From Rosellinia necatrix (lineage: Eukaryota > Ascomycota > Sordariomycetes > Xylariales > Xylariaceae): a DNA stretch of 64,000 bases. The notes beneath the pieces are model-generated. The model was given only the letters and a program-made list of their open reading frames with translations, was not told the DNA's origin and ran no database searches. A program made the translations under genes and the position numbers. Of this stretch, positions 46,463 to 56,737 are shown one piece after another. The DNA is taken from positions 3,696,001 to 3,760,000 of the forward strand of contig JAGYVD010000005.1 of assembly GCA_021209875.1 (NCBI GenBank), given 5' to 3'. Within the stretch, counting starts at the first letter, position 1, and every line of letters begins with the position of its first letter.

Positions 46463-47636
46463 GGTGCAACGCTCTCTCGACGACTTGCAGCTGCAGGCAA
46501 CACCACCAATTGGAGGGGAAGATATGGGACTTATATATGTAAACATCATGTGTTTTAGTCATTTTAGCTCGCTTATGCGGAAACGGATGATGGGACGCGT
46601 GTCATTACATAACTGTAACTATATTTTAGTTCTTTTTGGTTGATGGCGGGGAAAAGGGGTCCTTGTAACATATCTTGTATTATGTTCATTATCACAAATA
46701 ATCGATCTCTCAATCAAGTCAACGGGAGTAAACTTGATCATATGGAAATATTCACTTCAACATTAAGGCGCAGGAGAAGGGTATGAAAGCCATTAAACTC
46801 GTAATTTGGTATATCATATCGAACAAGCGGCTGGAGGTAGGATGAATCAATCCTACCACCGCTCTAGACTTAACTAACATCTACAATCTTTCTCATCTGT
46901 GGTTCTGTTCCGACTCTGTCTTCTTCTCCCTTGGGCTCAACAGATGATGAAGGGGGGGGATCAATACTAGTACGTTTTTAATTGATTTTTTGTACATGAA
47001 ATAGACGAGTTCAACACGAAACACAGACGCGACAAAGAAAAGAAGAAAAAATTCATGAAACAAAATAAAGCAAACAAGTAAGCAACTCGACGCCAGACTA
47101 GACGGGGGAAAAGTTCAACGGGATGGGAAGAGAGAGAAAAACAGCATATTTTCATCAAGCCAGCCAACCCCCACGCCGGCTCCCGATCCCAATCTCGTCC
47201 CCGTCGTTCTCATGACCAGCCAGCCCAGCCAGCCAGCCAACCAGTCCAGTCCAGTCCAGTCCAGCCCAGTCTCAAACAGGCCTTTTACTCGACAAGCGGG
47301 AACAAAAAAAAACCAAAAAAACCAAACGGGAGAGGGAAGGGGTAAATGGCATTTGTTTCCCAAGTCCACAGAACCGGGAAAACGAGCTTGTTCTTCTTCC
47401 CACAAGCTTCATACTCATGACTTGAGTCCCATCCATCCATCCATCCATCCATTCATCCATCCATCTGTCCATCCGTCCCTCCGTTCGTGCAACAACGACA
47501 CAAACACACACACACACACACATACAAAACGGAACAAAACAAAACAAAAAAAAGCATTTCTCATCGCATTCCGATTTCCGACCATTCATCCCTGATCATT
47601 ACGACATCATAGGCGACACCACGGCCCGCGGCCGGT
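46463..47636. other. Convergent intergenic region with several microsatellites
   Basis: 1.2 kb between the 3' ends of DIA4 and the large coiled-coil gene. It contains A-rich sequence, a (CCAGT)n run (47241-47270), (CCAT)n (47428-47476) and (CA)n (47501-47523). Open frames here are products of the repeats. Confidence 0.6.
47428..47523 (+). repeat. (CCAT)n followed by (CA)n
   Basis: About eight CCAT units plus variants, then a short unique stretch, then about nine CA units, downstream of the large coiled-coil gene's stop codon. Confidence 0.88.
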
Positions 47637-50600
47637 TCAGGCGACGATCTCGCTATCGGCGGCGACGCTGTACGAGTCAGCTACGCCGGCGTCGGAGAGG
47701 GCACTGTCGTCATCGTCGTCGTCGTCGCCACCAGAGTATTCGTCGAGCGACAGGTCGTCGTCCGCGTAGCCGCCGGCGGTGGCGGCGCCGGTGACGACGG
47801 TGCTGCCGAGGCTGGTGCGGCGCAGGGTGCCGGCGTCGCTGGCGGCGGTGGCGCGGTCCTCGCCGTCGTCGTTGTCGTCATCATCGTCATCGTCATCGTC
47901 ATCGTCGTCAATATCCTCCTCGCTGACGGGCGTAGGGGCATCGACAGGGGTATCCGGGACGTCGCTGATCTCCTCCACATCCTCCACATCCTCGTCGTTA
48001 TCGATTACATGATGATGATGATGATGCTCGTCGCGCGACTCCTCGTCCATCTCGCGCACCGAGTCGACGTTCTCCTTGTCGAGCTCTCCGTACCCTTTCC
48101 CGGCGCCGGCGCCGGCGCCGCCGCCTGGCGCCCAGCTCGTCTTCCGCAGCCCGGCCTGCGCCGGCGTGCGCACGCTCTGGCTCCGCTTGAGCCCGCCCGT
48201 GGGCACGTTGTTCGTGATCTGGCTGAGGCTTAGGATCCGACGGTTCGCCGCGGTGGCGGCGGCGGCGGCGGCCGAGGAGTTCGGCGGGATCAGGCTCGCG
48301 CGGCTGCCGCCGTTGACGGCGATGTTGGCGCCGGCGCGGGACTTGCTCGTGCTCCGCCTCGCACTCGTCTTGTTGTTGTTGTTGTTCTCGTTGTTGTTGT
48401 TATTGGATTCGCCGGCACCGACGCCCCCGAGACTCGACCGCGCGACGCGCTTCCGGCTCATGGCCTCGCGGCCCTTGGCGCCGGACTTGGTGATGAGCAG
48501 GGCGCGGGAGTGGTCGAGGACGCCCTCGAGGATGCGGCGCTCGAGGCCGTCGGCGCGGGCCTCCATGGCGTGCAGCTCGTCGCGGCGGATGTGCAGGGCC
48601 GTCTCGAGCGACGACACGTCGGCCGTCAGCCGCGTGCGCTGGCGGGTCAGGGACTCCTGCTCCGTGCGCAGGCCCAGCACGCGCTCCCGCAGCTGGGCCT
48701 CCTCGGTCCGCAGCATCGCGAGGCTCGCCGTCACGTGGTCCTGCTCCGCCTGCCGCCGCTCGAGCGCCGCCGTCGCCTGCTGCAGCGCGCGCTCCCGCTC
48801 CTCGCGCTCCCGCTCCCCGCGCTGCCGCTGCGCCGCCAGCAGCTCCCCGATCTCCGCCGCCGTCCGCGCCACCTGCTGGTGCATCCTGTCCAGCGCCTCC
48901 AGCCGCGCGTGCGCCTCGTCCGCCGTTGCCTGCGTCCGGCCCACCAGCGTGTCCAGCTTCGTGTGCACCCCGGCGTCGAGGCTGTCGAGCCTGCTGCGCA
49001 CCGCCGTGTCGTCGTACGTCTCCGCCGGCGGCGGCCGGGCGTCCTCGATGGACTGCTGGATCCCCGTGGTGGACTCTTTGGAGTGCTCGTAGTGCTGCCC
49101 GACGAGGAGGAGCACGTCCTTGACGGCCTCCAGGATCTTGGGCTGGTAGTCGGAGACGTGGCCCTGGAGGCCCTCGACCGCGCCGATGGCTTGCTTGACC
49201 TGCTCCCGTGTCATCTCGTGTTCCGTCTTGCCCTCGGCATGGCGATCCTCGGTCTTGCTGTAGAGCAGCTCAACCTTCTCGAAGACCGTCTTGGAGGCCT
49301 CCTCCATCTTCTCCAGGGAGTCGGTGACGGTGGAGCCGAGGGTGTCGATCAGCACCTTGAGCTCCTCCGCAACGGCCTTGTTGCCAACAACAGCGGCTTC
49401 CATCTGGAGGTCCCGAGCCTCGCCGGCCTTTGTTCGGTCTTCTAGCACCAGTTGAAACTCGTCGTATTTTGTGACTAGCTCGCCAATCTTCAAGTCAAAC
49501 TTGTCGTTTAGAAGATCGGCCGTCTCCTTGAGCTTCTCGTCGGTGTCGATTTTTGCACCTACTACTCCAGACTTGGCATCCTCGAACTCGGTCTTCATCA
49601 GCTCGAACATCTCTTTGAGGTCGCTTCCAACATTGGCATTTTGGTTGATGGTTTCGCCAAGGCCTTCGAGCATCCGGCCTAATGTCTCCACGCCGTTGCC
49701 ACCAGCTTCGAGTCTCTCCTTAACCGCAGACTGAAACTCTTCTAAGAAGGCCTTGACGTCGGCCACTCTCTCATTGACACTCACGACCTCGGCCTGTCTA
49801 TTAGCTAGAGCAGTGGAGTTGGCTTCCTCTTGCGCCGTGTTGTGGTCCTTGATTTCTTTAACGATGTCTTCCACATTCTTGAGGTCGTCCTTGGATGCCA
49901 AAGCTGCATTGTGGTCTTTGATTTCCCTGATTATATCCTCAACGGCTTTGAGCTCATCCTTTGACGGTAAAACGGTGTTGTGTTCCTTGATCTCTCTTAC
50001 GACGTCCTCGACAAGCTTAAGATCATCCTTCGACGGCAGGGCTGACTCGGCGTGGTCTTTGATGTTTCTGACAACATCCTCAACAGCCCTGAGGTCTTCC
50101 TTTGAAGGCATTTCCGTGGTGTTGTAGTCTTTGATGTCTCTCACAACCTCTTCGACCTTGTTGAGGTCGTCTTTCGAGGTCAATGCTGCAATGTCGGTGG
50201 CGATTAATTTTTCGATGAGCGTCTTGACGTCTACCACGGATGCCCCGATTGCCTCGACATCAGTTTTCGTTACTTTCTCTGGATCCTCAAGAGATTTCTC
50301 GGCGCGCTCCTTCATCTCGTCCACGGCCACAGTAATCTGTGTTACTAGAGACTCGAGGGTCACCAGATCTTCCTTGTGAGTAACTGTTTCGAGCTGGGTT
50401 GCGAGGGCACCGAAGGAGTCCTTCGTCTCCATAACCAAGGCTTCGACGGCATCAACATGGTCTTTTCTGACGGCCTGCTCGCCATCGATCAACTCGTCTA
50501 GCCTCGCCTTGGCGTTGCGAAGAATAGTCTCGATGGCCTGGACGTCTTCTTTGGTAGCCGCGTCCTCTAAGTTTATGGGAGGAGCCTCGCCGTCTTTAGG

Positions 50601-53600
50601 CGGGATGTGCCCCATCCCCACCATCGACTCTTGCATGCCTCGGAGCATATCTTCCATTTGGTTTAGATCGTCCTTGGAAACACCCTTCTTGAGCATCTCC
50701 CCCATTTCGTTGAGATCTTCTTTGGACACGCCGCCTTCAAGCCTCTGCTCCAGCTCCTCGAGCCGCTCCTTAGACAGCCCATTTTGAAGCCTCCGCTCCA
50801 TTTCGGCAAGGTCCTCTTTTGAAACACCATTCTGGAGTCGCTGCTCCATCTCAAGCAGATCTTCTTTAGAAACGGCATTTCGAAGAATCTCTTCCATCTC
50901 GGCTAGATCTTCCTTAGATAGCCCACCCTCGCCCCCGGAGGAAGCGGCAGGCCGGGCGAGTTCTAGAGCGCTCATCTTGATCTGAAGATCTGTCATGATG
51001 ACTTCGAGGTTTTTGATATCATCATGTTTAACCAGATCAGTCGGGATGAGGGCATCCATGGGAGGGTGCTCCTGATTGAGGCTAACCACGGCCTTGTCGT
51101 TATCATTACTGCCTCGGAGGGTATCAATATCGGCCCGAACGTCGTCTAGGCCAGACTTGAGGGCGTCGAGAATTTCATCGTTGGCAGTCAGATCAACCGG
51201 CTTGTCGTTAATCTTCTCCATACAGTTACGCAGATCGCCGAAGCCTTCGTGCAGAGCATCCAAGATATCCGTGGTGCCGGCGTGAGGTCGCAAAAGATCA
51301 GTCCGAACTCGGTCTAAACCTTCACGAATGGCCTCGAGTGCTTCTCTATTATCGATAGGCGGCGGGACGTGGGGAACTAGAGAACCATTCACAGCATCCC
51401 TGAGGGACTCTATCTCCTGCTTGACCAGATCCCTAGAGCTGTCTGATGCCTTGGAAAGCATTTCACTAAGTTCATTGCGGAAACTGTCGAAGCTGTTGAC
51501 AAGATTCGCCATGAGCTCTTCGTTTCCGGCCGTACTGGCATCTTCGGAAACCCTGTCGACATATTCCTCTATATGCGCGCGTAAACTCTCAAAGCCTTGC
51601 TTAGTTGCGTCCAAGACCTGTTCAGTATCCCGCTCATTTGCCGTAACGTGCTTCTTGGCCTGCTGGGAGACTGCGTCGAATTCGTCTCGCATGTATTGCA
51701 TGACATCTTGGAGTCTCTCTAAGATCTCCGAGTTTCCTCCGTCATGGGGTACCAGAGCCGTATTTGGGTTGGGGAAATCAAACTCTGCGAGGCCCTGTTT
51801 CACGGCATGAAGCATGTCATCGCGTGTGAGCTCATGATCTAGCGCAGATGGAGCGACTGGGAATTCGAATTCCTCTAGACACTCCCTGACAGCTTCGAGC
51901 ACCTCGTCGCGAGAGAGGCTTTCGGGTGTGTCGATCTTGGGGGGTTCAAAGTGCTTCATCCCCTGCACGACTGCGTTGAAGACCTCTTCTTTCGTTATGT
52001 TCTCTGGGATATCCGGCTGTGGAGCGTATTCCTGGAAACCTTGTTTGATACACGCGAGGACCTCGTCACGCTCCAAACCTAACTGTTGAATCTCAATCAC
52101 GGGTTTGTAGTTTTCCCACGCATCTTTGACGGCGTTCAGGACATCATCGCGGCTGAGCTGCGGCTCATCAGGCTTTTCGGCTTGCGAATCACTGATAGCT
52201 GTTCTCATGGCGTTGTAGATCTCCTCGTAGTCAATCACCGACTTTTCTGACTCGGTTGATTCGCGCCTGTGCTCTCGAAGCCGCTGCTGCATGTAAACCT
52301 TCATCTGCTCCAGGCCTTCTTCGACGATCCGCGCAAGCTCGGCCCTACTAGCGGTTTCGCTCTTGCTGTGGCCCTCGCCCTTACTATGAGAGCTCCTGCT
52401 GCCGGATTCCTCAAGCTTGCGGCCGAGCTCTCGGCCCATGCCCAGGACCTCGCCCCGTAATTCGCGGACGAGTGCCTTGACCTCTGCCGTCAGACCGCCT
52501 CCCTGGGCGACGCTATCCTTAACGGAGTGAATGATCTTGATGATGTCATCGTTGAGAATGTCTTGAGGGCGCGAGGGAGCGGAAGCGGGGCGGCCGTCGT
52601 TTGCCATGAGCAGCCGTTCGGCCTTCTGGGTCCTGGCGCCGTTATGTTTATCCCAGTCTAATCCCCGCACCGAATCTTCGCTGGTGCTATCGAAACTTAG
52701 GCTTCTAGTCGCAGCCGGGCCGTTGCCCCCTAGATGAATCACCGCTTGGTCTTGTCTCATGGCCTTCACATGATCCAGAACCTCCTCGACCTTAGTGCCG
52801 GAAGGCATGCCGGCCAGTTTCTCTGCCAACTCTGATAAGCGGTCCAATATCATATCCTGGCCGTCTTTCGTATTCATTTCCCTGATAATCTTCTCAAGCA
52901 GTGCCATCGTAGCCGGGGTCTCGCCACCGACTAACGACGGCGTGCTCAATATGGACTCTCGATCGAGAGAGGCGGCAAAGCTTGTAGGGGATGGTATGCG
53001 GGGAAGGGCATATGGCCGAGCATGCTTAGATACGGGAGAGCTGTTGAAGGCTTTGTTTTCCAGATAGAGACCGCCGTTATATGTATCACGATTGTTCTTG
53101 GTCGGGTCCACATTGGATGCGAGCTCCCGTAGGCTTTTCCGGATGTCTTCGTCTCTGGCATGTGTAGCTTCCTTGAGGCTCATAAGGTCGGTTGCATTGT
53201 CGCGACTCCGCCTACTGAGCGCCGTCATCTCCCTCTGTAGCGCAGTGGCGATATTTGTCAGGGTTAATAGCTGGTTCGAGAGCTGCTCGTGTGACGCCGG
53301 GGTCTTGGGCTGCGGTGTTGCGTTGTTCGTCACGGTAGCCAGCGGCGACTCGAATTCACGGCTTGGCGGGGACGACATATTCTGCAAGGCCAGCATGGTA
53401 GCGGACTGTGGCGGGGTGTTCTCGCCGAGTATGCTCTGTTGCGGCCACCGTGGTGCCGGCCGCATGGTGGGCGTCATGTTTAATGGTATGGAGATAGAGC
53501 CGATGGCGGAGGGATCCCGGTCGACCGACCTCGTCTCCTTCTCGGGCTCTCGTCCTCGCACTGGCGTCGCTGGTCTGGGGAGTTTCTCCTTCTCGGGTGA

Positions 53601-53951
53601 TCCTCTGGGCGTTGAGCTGGCCGAGTCGCGCGATGCTTCGATCATCAGACTGAGATCGCGAACACTCCCCGGCTGGAGCGACTGCATTCGCTTGTGGGGG
53701 CTCGTCCGCTGGGGGAAGGCTCGCTCGGGCGAGAAGTCTGTGCTTCGCTTCTGGAGGGGGACGAGGGCATTCTCCTGTGCCTTTGCTGTCAATGCGGCGT
53801 GTGCGTTCTGGATCGCCAGCGACGTGCCCGCCCGCGATGTGCCCACACCCACGCTGGGCGACTGTGGATTTAATGGCAGCGGCGGGGGAGCACGGTCAGG
53901 GTCGGAGCTATCCCACCTGTAGCTCTTGGTCAGCCAACGGAGCAGGGACAT
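47637..53951 (-). CDS. Giant repeat/coiled-coil protein, function unknown
   Basis: One open frame of 2,104 residues, no intron needed. Start MSLLRWLTKSYRWD. Residues 1-300 are disordered, Ser/Pro-rich. The middle is built of three blocks sharing a [ST]-[KR]-[DE]-[DE]-[VLM] signature. Block A (about 600-728) has five units of about 30-37 residues, for example SRDDVLNAVKDAW. Block B (1012-1107) has six exact 16-residue tandem units, SKEDLAEMEEILRNAV. Block C (1259-1374) has five 23-24-residue units, SKDDLKLVEDVVREIKEHN. Further isolated units sit between blocks. A long coiled coil follows (about 1680-1820, rich in E, R, Q). The C-terminus is low complexity: Asn runs, HHHHHH, a 12-Asp run and acidic stretches. 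No catalytic, membrane or motor domain was found. Databases often label such proteins chromosome segregation ATPase, for which I see no support. A structural scaffold or tether is a guess. Confidence 0.88.
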   Translation of the reverse strand: MSLLRWLTKSYRWDSSDPDRAPPPLPLNPQSPSVGVGTSRAGTSLAIQNAHAALTAKAQENALVPLQKRSTDFSPERAFPQRTSPHKRMQSLQPGSVRDLSLMIEASRDSASSTPRGSPEKEKLPRPATPVRGREPEKETRSVDRDPSAIGSISIPLNMTPTMRPAPRWPQQSILGENTPPQSATMLALQNMSSPPSREFESPLATVTNNATPQPKTPASHEQLSNQLLTLTNIATALQREMTALSRRSRDNATDLMSLKEATHARDEDIRKSLRELASNVDPTKNNRDTYNGGLYLENKAFNSSPVSKHARPYALPRIPSPTSFAASLDRESILSTPSLVGGETPATMALLEKIIREMNTKDGQDMILDRLSELAEKLAGMPSGTKVEEVLDHVKAMRQDQAVIHLGGNGPAATRSLSFDSTSEDSVRGLDWDKHNGARTQKAERLLMANDGRPASAPSRPQDILNDDIIKIIHSVKDSVAQGGGLTAEVKALVRELRGEVLGMGRELGRKLEESGSRSSHSKGEGHSKSETASRAELARIVEEGLEQMKVYMQQRLREHRRESTESEKSVIDYEEIYNAMRTAISDSQAEKPDEPQLSRDDVLNAVKDAWENYKPVIEIQQLGLERDEVLACIKQGFQEYAPQPDIPENITKEEVFNAVVQGMKHFEPPKIDTPESLSRDEVLEAVRECLEEFEFPVAPSALDHELTRDDMLHAVKQGLAEFDFPNPNTALVPHDGGNSEILERLQDVMQYMRDEFDAVSQQAKKHVTANERDTEQVLDATKQGFESLRAHIEEYVDRVSEDASTAGNEELMANLVNSFDSFRNELSEMLSKASDSSRDLVKQEIESLRDAVNGSLVPHVPPPIDNREALEAIREGLDRVRTDLLRPHAGTTDILDALHEGFGDLRNCMEKINDKPVDLTANDEILDALKSGLDDVRADIDTLRGSNDNDKAVVSLNQEHPPMDALIPTDLVKHDDIKNLEVIMTDLQIKMSALELARPAASSGGEGGLSKEDLAEMEEILRNAVSKEDLLEMEQRLQNGVSKEDLAEMERRLQNGLSKERLEELEQRLEGGVSKEDLNEMGEMLKKGVSKDDLNQMEDMLRGMQESMVGMGHIPPKDGEAPPINLEDAATKEDVQAIETILRNAKARLDELIDGEQAVRKDHVDAVEALVMETKDSFGALATQLETVTHKEDLVTLESLVTQITVAVDEMKERAEKSLEDPEKVTKTDVEAIGASVVDVKTLIEKLIATDIAALTSKDDLNKVEEVVRDIKDYNTTEMPSKEDLRAVEDVVRNIKDHAESALPSKDDLKLVEDVVREIKEHNTVLPSKDELKAVEDIIREIKDHNAALASKDDLKNVEDIVKEIKDHNTAQEEANSTALANRQAEVVSVNERVADVKAFLEEFQSAVKERLEAGGNGVETLGRMLEGLGETINQNANVGSDLKEMFELMKTEFEDAKSGVVGAKIDTDEKLKETADLLNDKFDLKIGELVTKYDEFQLVLEDRTKAGEARDLQMEAAVVGNKAVAEELKVLIDTLGSTVTDSLEKMEEASKTVFEKVELLYSKTEDRHAEGKTEHEMTREQVKQAIGAVEGLQGHVSDYQPKILEAVKDVLLLVGQHYEHSKESTTGIQQSIEDARPPPAETYDDTAVRSRLDSLDAGVHTKLDTLVGRTQATADEAHARLEALDRMHQQVARTAAEIGELLAAQRQRGEREREERERALQQATAALERRQAEQDHVTASLAMLRTEEAQLRERVLGLRTEQESLTRQRTRLTADVSSLETALHIRRDELHAMEARADGLERRILEGVLDHSRALLITKSGAKGREAMSRKRVARSSLGGVGAGESNNNNNENNNNNKTSARRSTSKSRAGANIAVNGGSRASLIPPNSSAAAAAATAANRRILSLSQITNNVPTGGLKRSQSVRTPAQAGLRKTSWAPGGGAGAGAGKGYGELDKENVDSVREMDEESRDEHHHHHHVIDNDEDVEDVEEISDVPDTPVDAPTPVSEEDIDDDDDDDDDDDDNDDGEDRATAASDAGTLRRTSLGSTVVTGAATAGGYADDDLSLDEYSGGDDDDDDDSALSDAGVADSYSVAADSEIVA
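47871..47911 (+). repeat. Coding GTCATC array (poly-Asp)
   Basis: Imperfect (GTCATC)n on the + strand, read on the minus strand as twelve consecutive Asp (residues about 2015-2026) in the acidic C-terminal part of the giant repeat protein. Confidence 0.85.
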
Positions 53952-54190
53952 GGCGGCGGTGGCCGGGCGCCGAGTTGGTTGAGGGTTGGGAGACTCACAT
54001 GGGCACGAGCGCGCTCGACGAGCCAGAATGCTGGTGTCTCAGATGCCGGTCGGACGGCTGCTCACGCTCGAAAGACGGCATCATGGCGGGCGGAATGCGG
54101 CGGTGCGTGCCTCTTCCGCGGCGTGAGGGCGGGTTGGTATGCGGGTGTCTGGGATACTACGACCACTGATCGGGGGGTTGTCGTGTATCT

Positions 54191-54252
54191 CAATGTCAAT
54201 GTCAAAATGTCAAAATGTCAAAATGTCAAAATGTCAAAATGTTAATGTCACA
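54191..54252 (+). repeat. (GTCAAAAT)n 8-bp tandem repeat
   Basis: Five near-perfect copies of GTCAAAAT flanked by shorter GTCAAT variants, about 240 bp upstream of the giant coiled-coil gene's start codon. Confidence 0.9.
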
Positions 54253-54910
54253 ATCTGCGAGGCCGGCTCAAGCCGCGCGCGGGAGGGGACTGGTGCGGAT
54301 GGGCTCAGTCGAAAACAATGGTAATAATCTTTCGTAAACTCGGGGGCAGAGGGCGTCTGGGGAAGCCGGGTGCGAGTATATACCAGTGTGCTGAGGGTCC
54401 TCTAGTGTGACATGATGAGCCGCCGAATGGTAGCGGGACAGGTCCATGTTGCCGAATGTGGACAAACAAAACGACCGCCGGCCAATCCCAGCAGCGCTGC
54501 AACGTCACGAATCCGCTGTCCGGGCAACGGGAGCTTGGGCCACCATGGCTTGGTGCCCTAACCACAGCTTAAATTTTTTGAGTGCTACCTGCCGCTGCAG
54601 CCAAGCGCCCAAACGTACGCGAGTCGCACCACCTAACCTTACTAGGTTACATGGTCGTGATAGGGCCACCGAATTGGTTTAGATAGTTGTCTAGCGCCTG
54701 TTATTGGGCACATAGCTCCATTATTGTCTGTTATGTATTGGCTGTCTCGGTTGTGAGTACCTCAAGTACCTATAGGCTTAGGTAGGTCTTATTGCAAGGT
54801 TACTTCCATACCACGATGTGAAGAGCTACTCAGGTAGTTCGGTCCAACCAGCCTGTCTTCACCCTCGCCATGGATGTAAACAGACCTCTACCCATCTGTG
54901 GGTTTGTAAG

Positions 54911-54913
54911 GCA

Positions 54914-54945
<32 letters not shown>
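54911..54945 (+). repeat. (AC)n microsatellite
   Basis: About sixteen AC units with one interruption. Confidence 0.9.
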
Positions 54946-54946
<1 letters not shown>

Positions 54947-55416
54947 CCAGTCAATTGTTGAGTGATTATCTACCGCTTGTGGTGCTGGCGCATCACCTGG
55001 TTGATAGAAGCCACGAACCTCACGATGAAGGCCGGTAGGTGCCTACCATAGTTACATAAGTATTTACCTAAGTACCTACACTACTACGGTAAGTACTACT
55101 ACAGTAAGTGCCTACCTACTAGGGTAGTAGGTAGGTATACCATATACTACATACCTCGATCAGAACCTTGGAACCTTTTGATCGACTGCTGCTCTATTCT
55201 AGTCTTTCTGAGTTGAGTACTTCCTAATCTCTATCTCGGGAGATCTGTAAGTCAAAGTTCTAATCAGGCACCTGAGAGGACATTTTCCTACAAACGCCGG
55301 CTTTACCTACTATATACAAGCTCTAGTTATTCCTCGTGCCCGGTTATTTACTTACTCATACACTTTTCCATCGCGTCGTAGCCACACACATAAACCATGA
55401 ACCGATCCTATCTGAT

Positions 55417-56737
55417 TTATTTCAACATATTATCGAATGCAGGGATCAGCGTTTGCGCAAGCCAGAATGAGAAAACCAGCTTGGGCCCGGTCATGAGCAG
55501 CTGCGCGAAGAACGGTCAGCAACCTGGCACCACGGAGGCGATCGAGCCGATCGACTTACCTTGGGGACCAGTCCCTTGAAGAAACTGGACATGCCTTCGT
55601 TCTTTGCCATGCTCGACAGGATCCGGAACCCGCTCTCGGGGTTCTCGAAGTTCCTGTTCTGGATGCGGGTCTTGATGACATCGAGCGGGGCTGAAACGAC
55701 AAGGGATGCCGAAGCACCGGCGATGGATGCGACGAAGTTCTCAAACCATGTCGCCTTGTTGTAGTCGTTAAGCCCGAAAACGTATTCTTTCGTGAAGGCC
55801 GAGCCACCGAAAAGCTACATCATGGTAGAATATTAGGCCCGAACCGCCCGCGGACAGGACAGGGTGGATTGGTACACATACCGCAAAGGATCCGGGTGCA
55901 TTTCGCGCCGCTGTCCACCCCCATCCTCTGTACAGACCGAACCCCTCGTCGGCGATAATCTTAAATATGCCGCGGCCACGGAACGCATCGGGGTTTGTCT
56001 GGCGCTTGATCTTGAGGACATCGAGCGGTAGGAGGAAGATCTCGCCAATGCCAATTAGACTGCAGAAAATATTAGCGACAGCGTCGATCCTGGCATATGT
56101 TGCAGCCACCTTACCTTCCAGCTGTTGAGTGCAGGATAGCTTTGCCCGTCTTCTTTCCGAAGGCGCCCTCGAAGTCCTTGCCATAGTGAGTAGTTAGGTA
56201 GTCGCGTGCGATCGGCTGGCCGCCGTACTTGTACACTCTTTGCGAGACCTGATCCGTATTAGCCACTGCCCCGCCAATCTAGATAGCAGATGTGCGAAAC
56301 CTTATATCCGGCAGCATATCCCAGGCCGGGGAACAGAGAGAAAAATTTCCGTCCTAGCGGAGCTGCGGCTTTCTCTTTAAAAATGACCGAGTTCATTTCC
56401 GTAACACTTCTGATCTAGACGAGCTTTTAGCGGCCATTCTCCCTATTGTATACGCTCAAACGGTTCCCCGGTAACCCATACTTTTGTTTGATTGCTCATG
56501 AGCCGCTTCGCAATCGTGTCGACCTTGGGCTACGTCAGTCAAGGTCTTGGTCCCCGAGGTCTGTCGATACGCACAGGATGGAAGACGGCCAGCTCAGCAA
56601 AACCGGCAGAGGCTAATACGATGTTAGAGATTTTTTAGGGGTTTTTTTTCCCCCCTCCCCATTGTTTTACACATACCGGATCCCAAGAATCGAGCCGTGT
56701 TCGACTCTCTCTCGTTTCCAGTGGCCATGGGCGCCAT
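55417..56737 (-). CDS. GGC1: Mitochondrial GTP/GDP carrier (Ggc1/Yhm1), one-base frameshift
   Basis: Mitochondrial carrier that exchanges GTP for GDP across the inner membrane and affects iron homeostasis in yeast. Eight exons: 56737-56677, 56612-56575, 56523-56482, 56414-56301, 56249-56115, 56059-55882, 55814-55560 and 55500-55417, with introns of 51-67 nt. The read protein (301 residues after one correction) closely follows yeast Ggc1 block by block: LGSASAGFAELAVFHP, VDTIAKRLMSNQTK, VTEMNSVIF, FFSLFPGLGYAAGYK, IGIGEIFLLPLDVLKIKRQT, LYRGWGWTAARNAPGSFA, SLVVSAPLDVIKTRIQ and LLMTGPKLVFSFWLAQTLIP. Each of the three carrier repeats has its Px[DE]xx[KR] signature. The exons sum to 907 nt: VSQRVYKYGG and QPIARDY in exon 5 lie in different frames, separated by an extra C in CCC at 56220-56222 (+ strand). 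An essential-type housekeeping gene so intact elsewhere suggests a sequence error. Confidence 0.93.

Larger units (their letters stand above)
53952..55416. other. Intergenic, upstream of giant coiled-coil gene
   Basis: 1.5 kb between two genes on the minus strand. It holds an 8-bp tandem repeat, an (AC)n tract and TAGG/CCTA clusters (about 55030-55140). No gene is supported. Confidence 0.6.

Noticed and set aside
48076..49445. Long open frames (338 and 311 codons) on the + strand inside the giant coiled-coil gene
   Set aside because: Antisense shadows of a GC-rich, repetitive coding region with biased third positions; no splice structure or motif.
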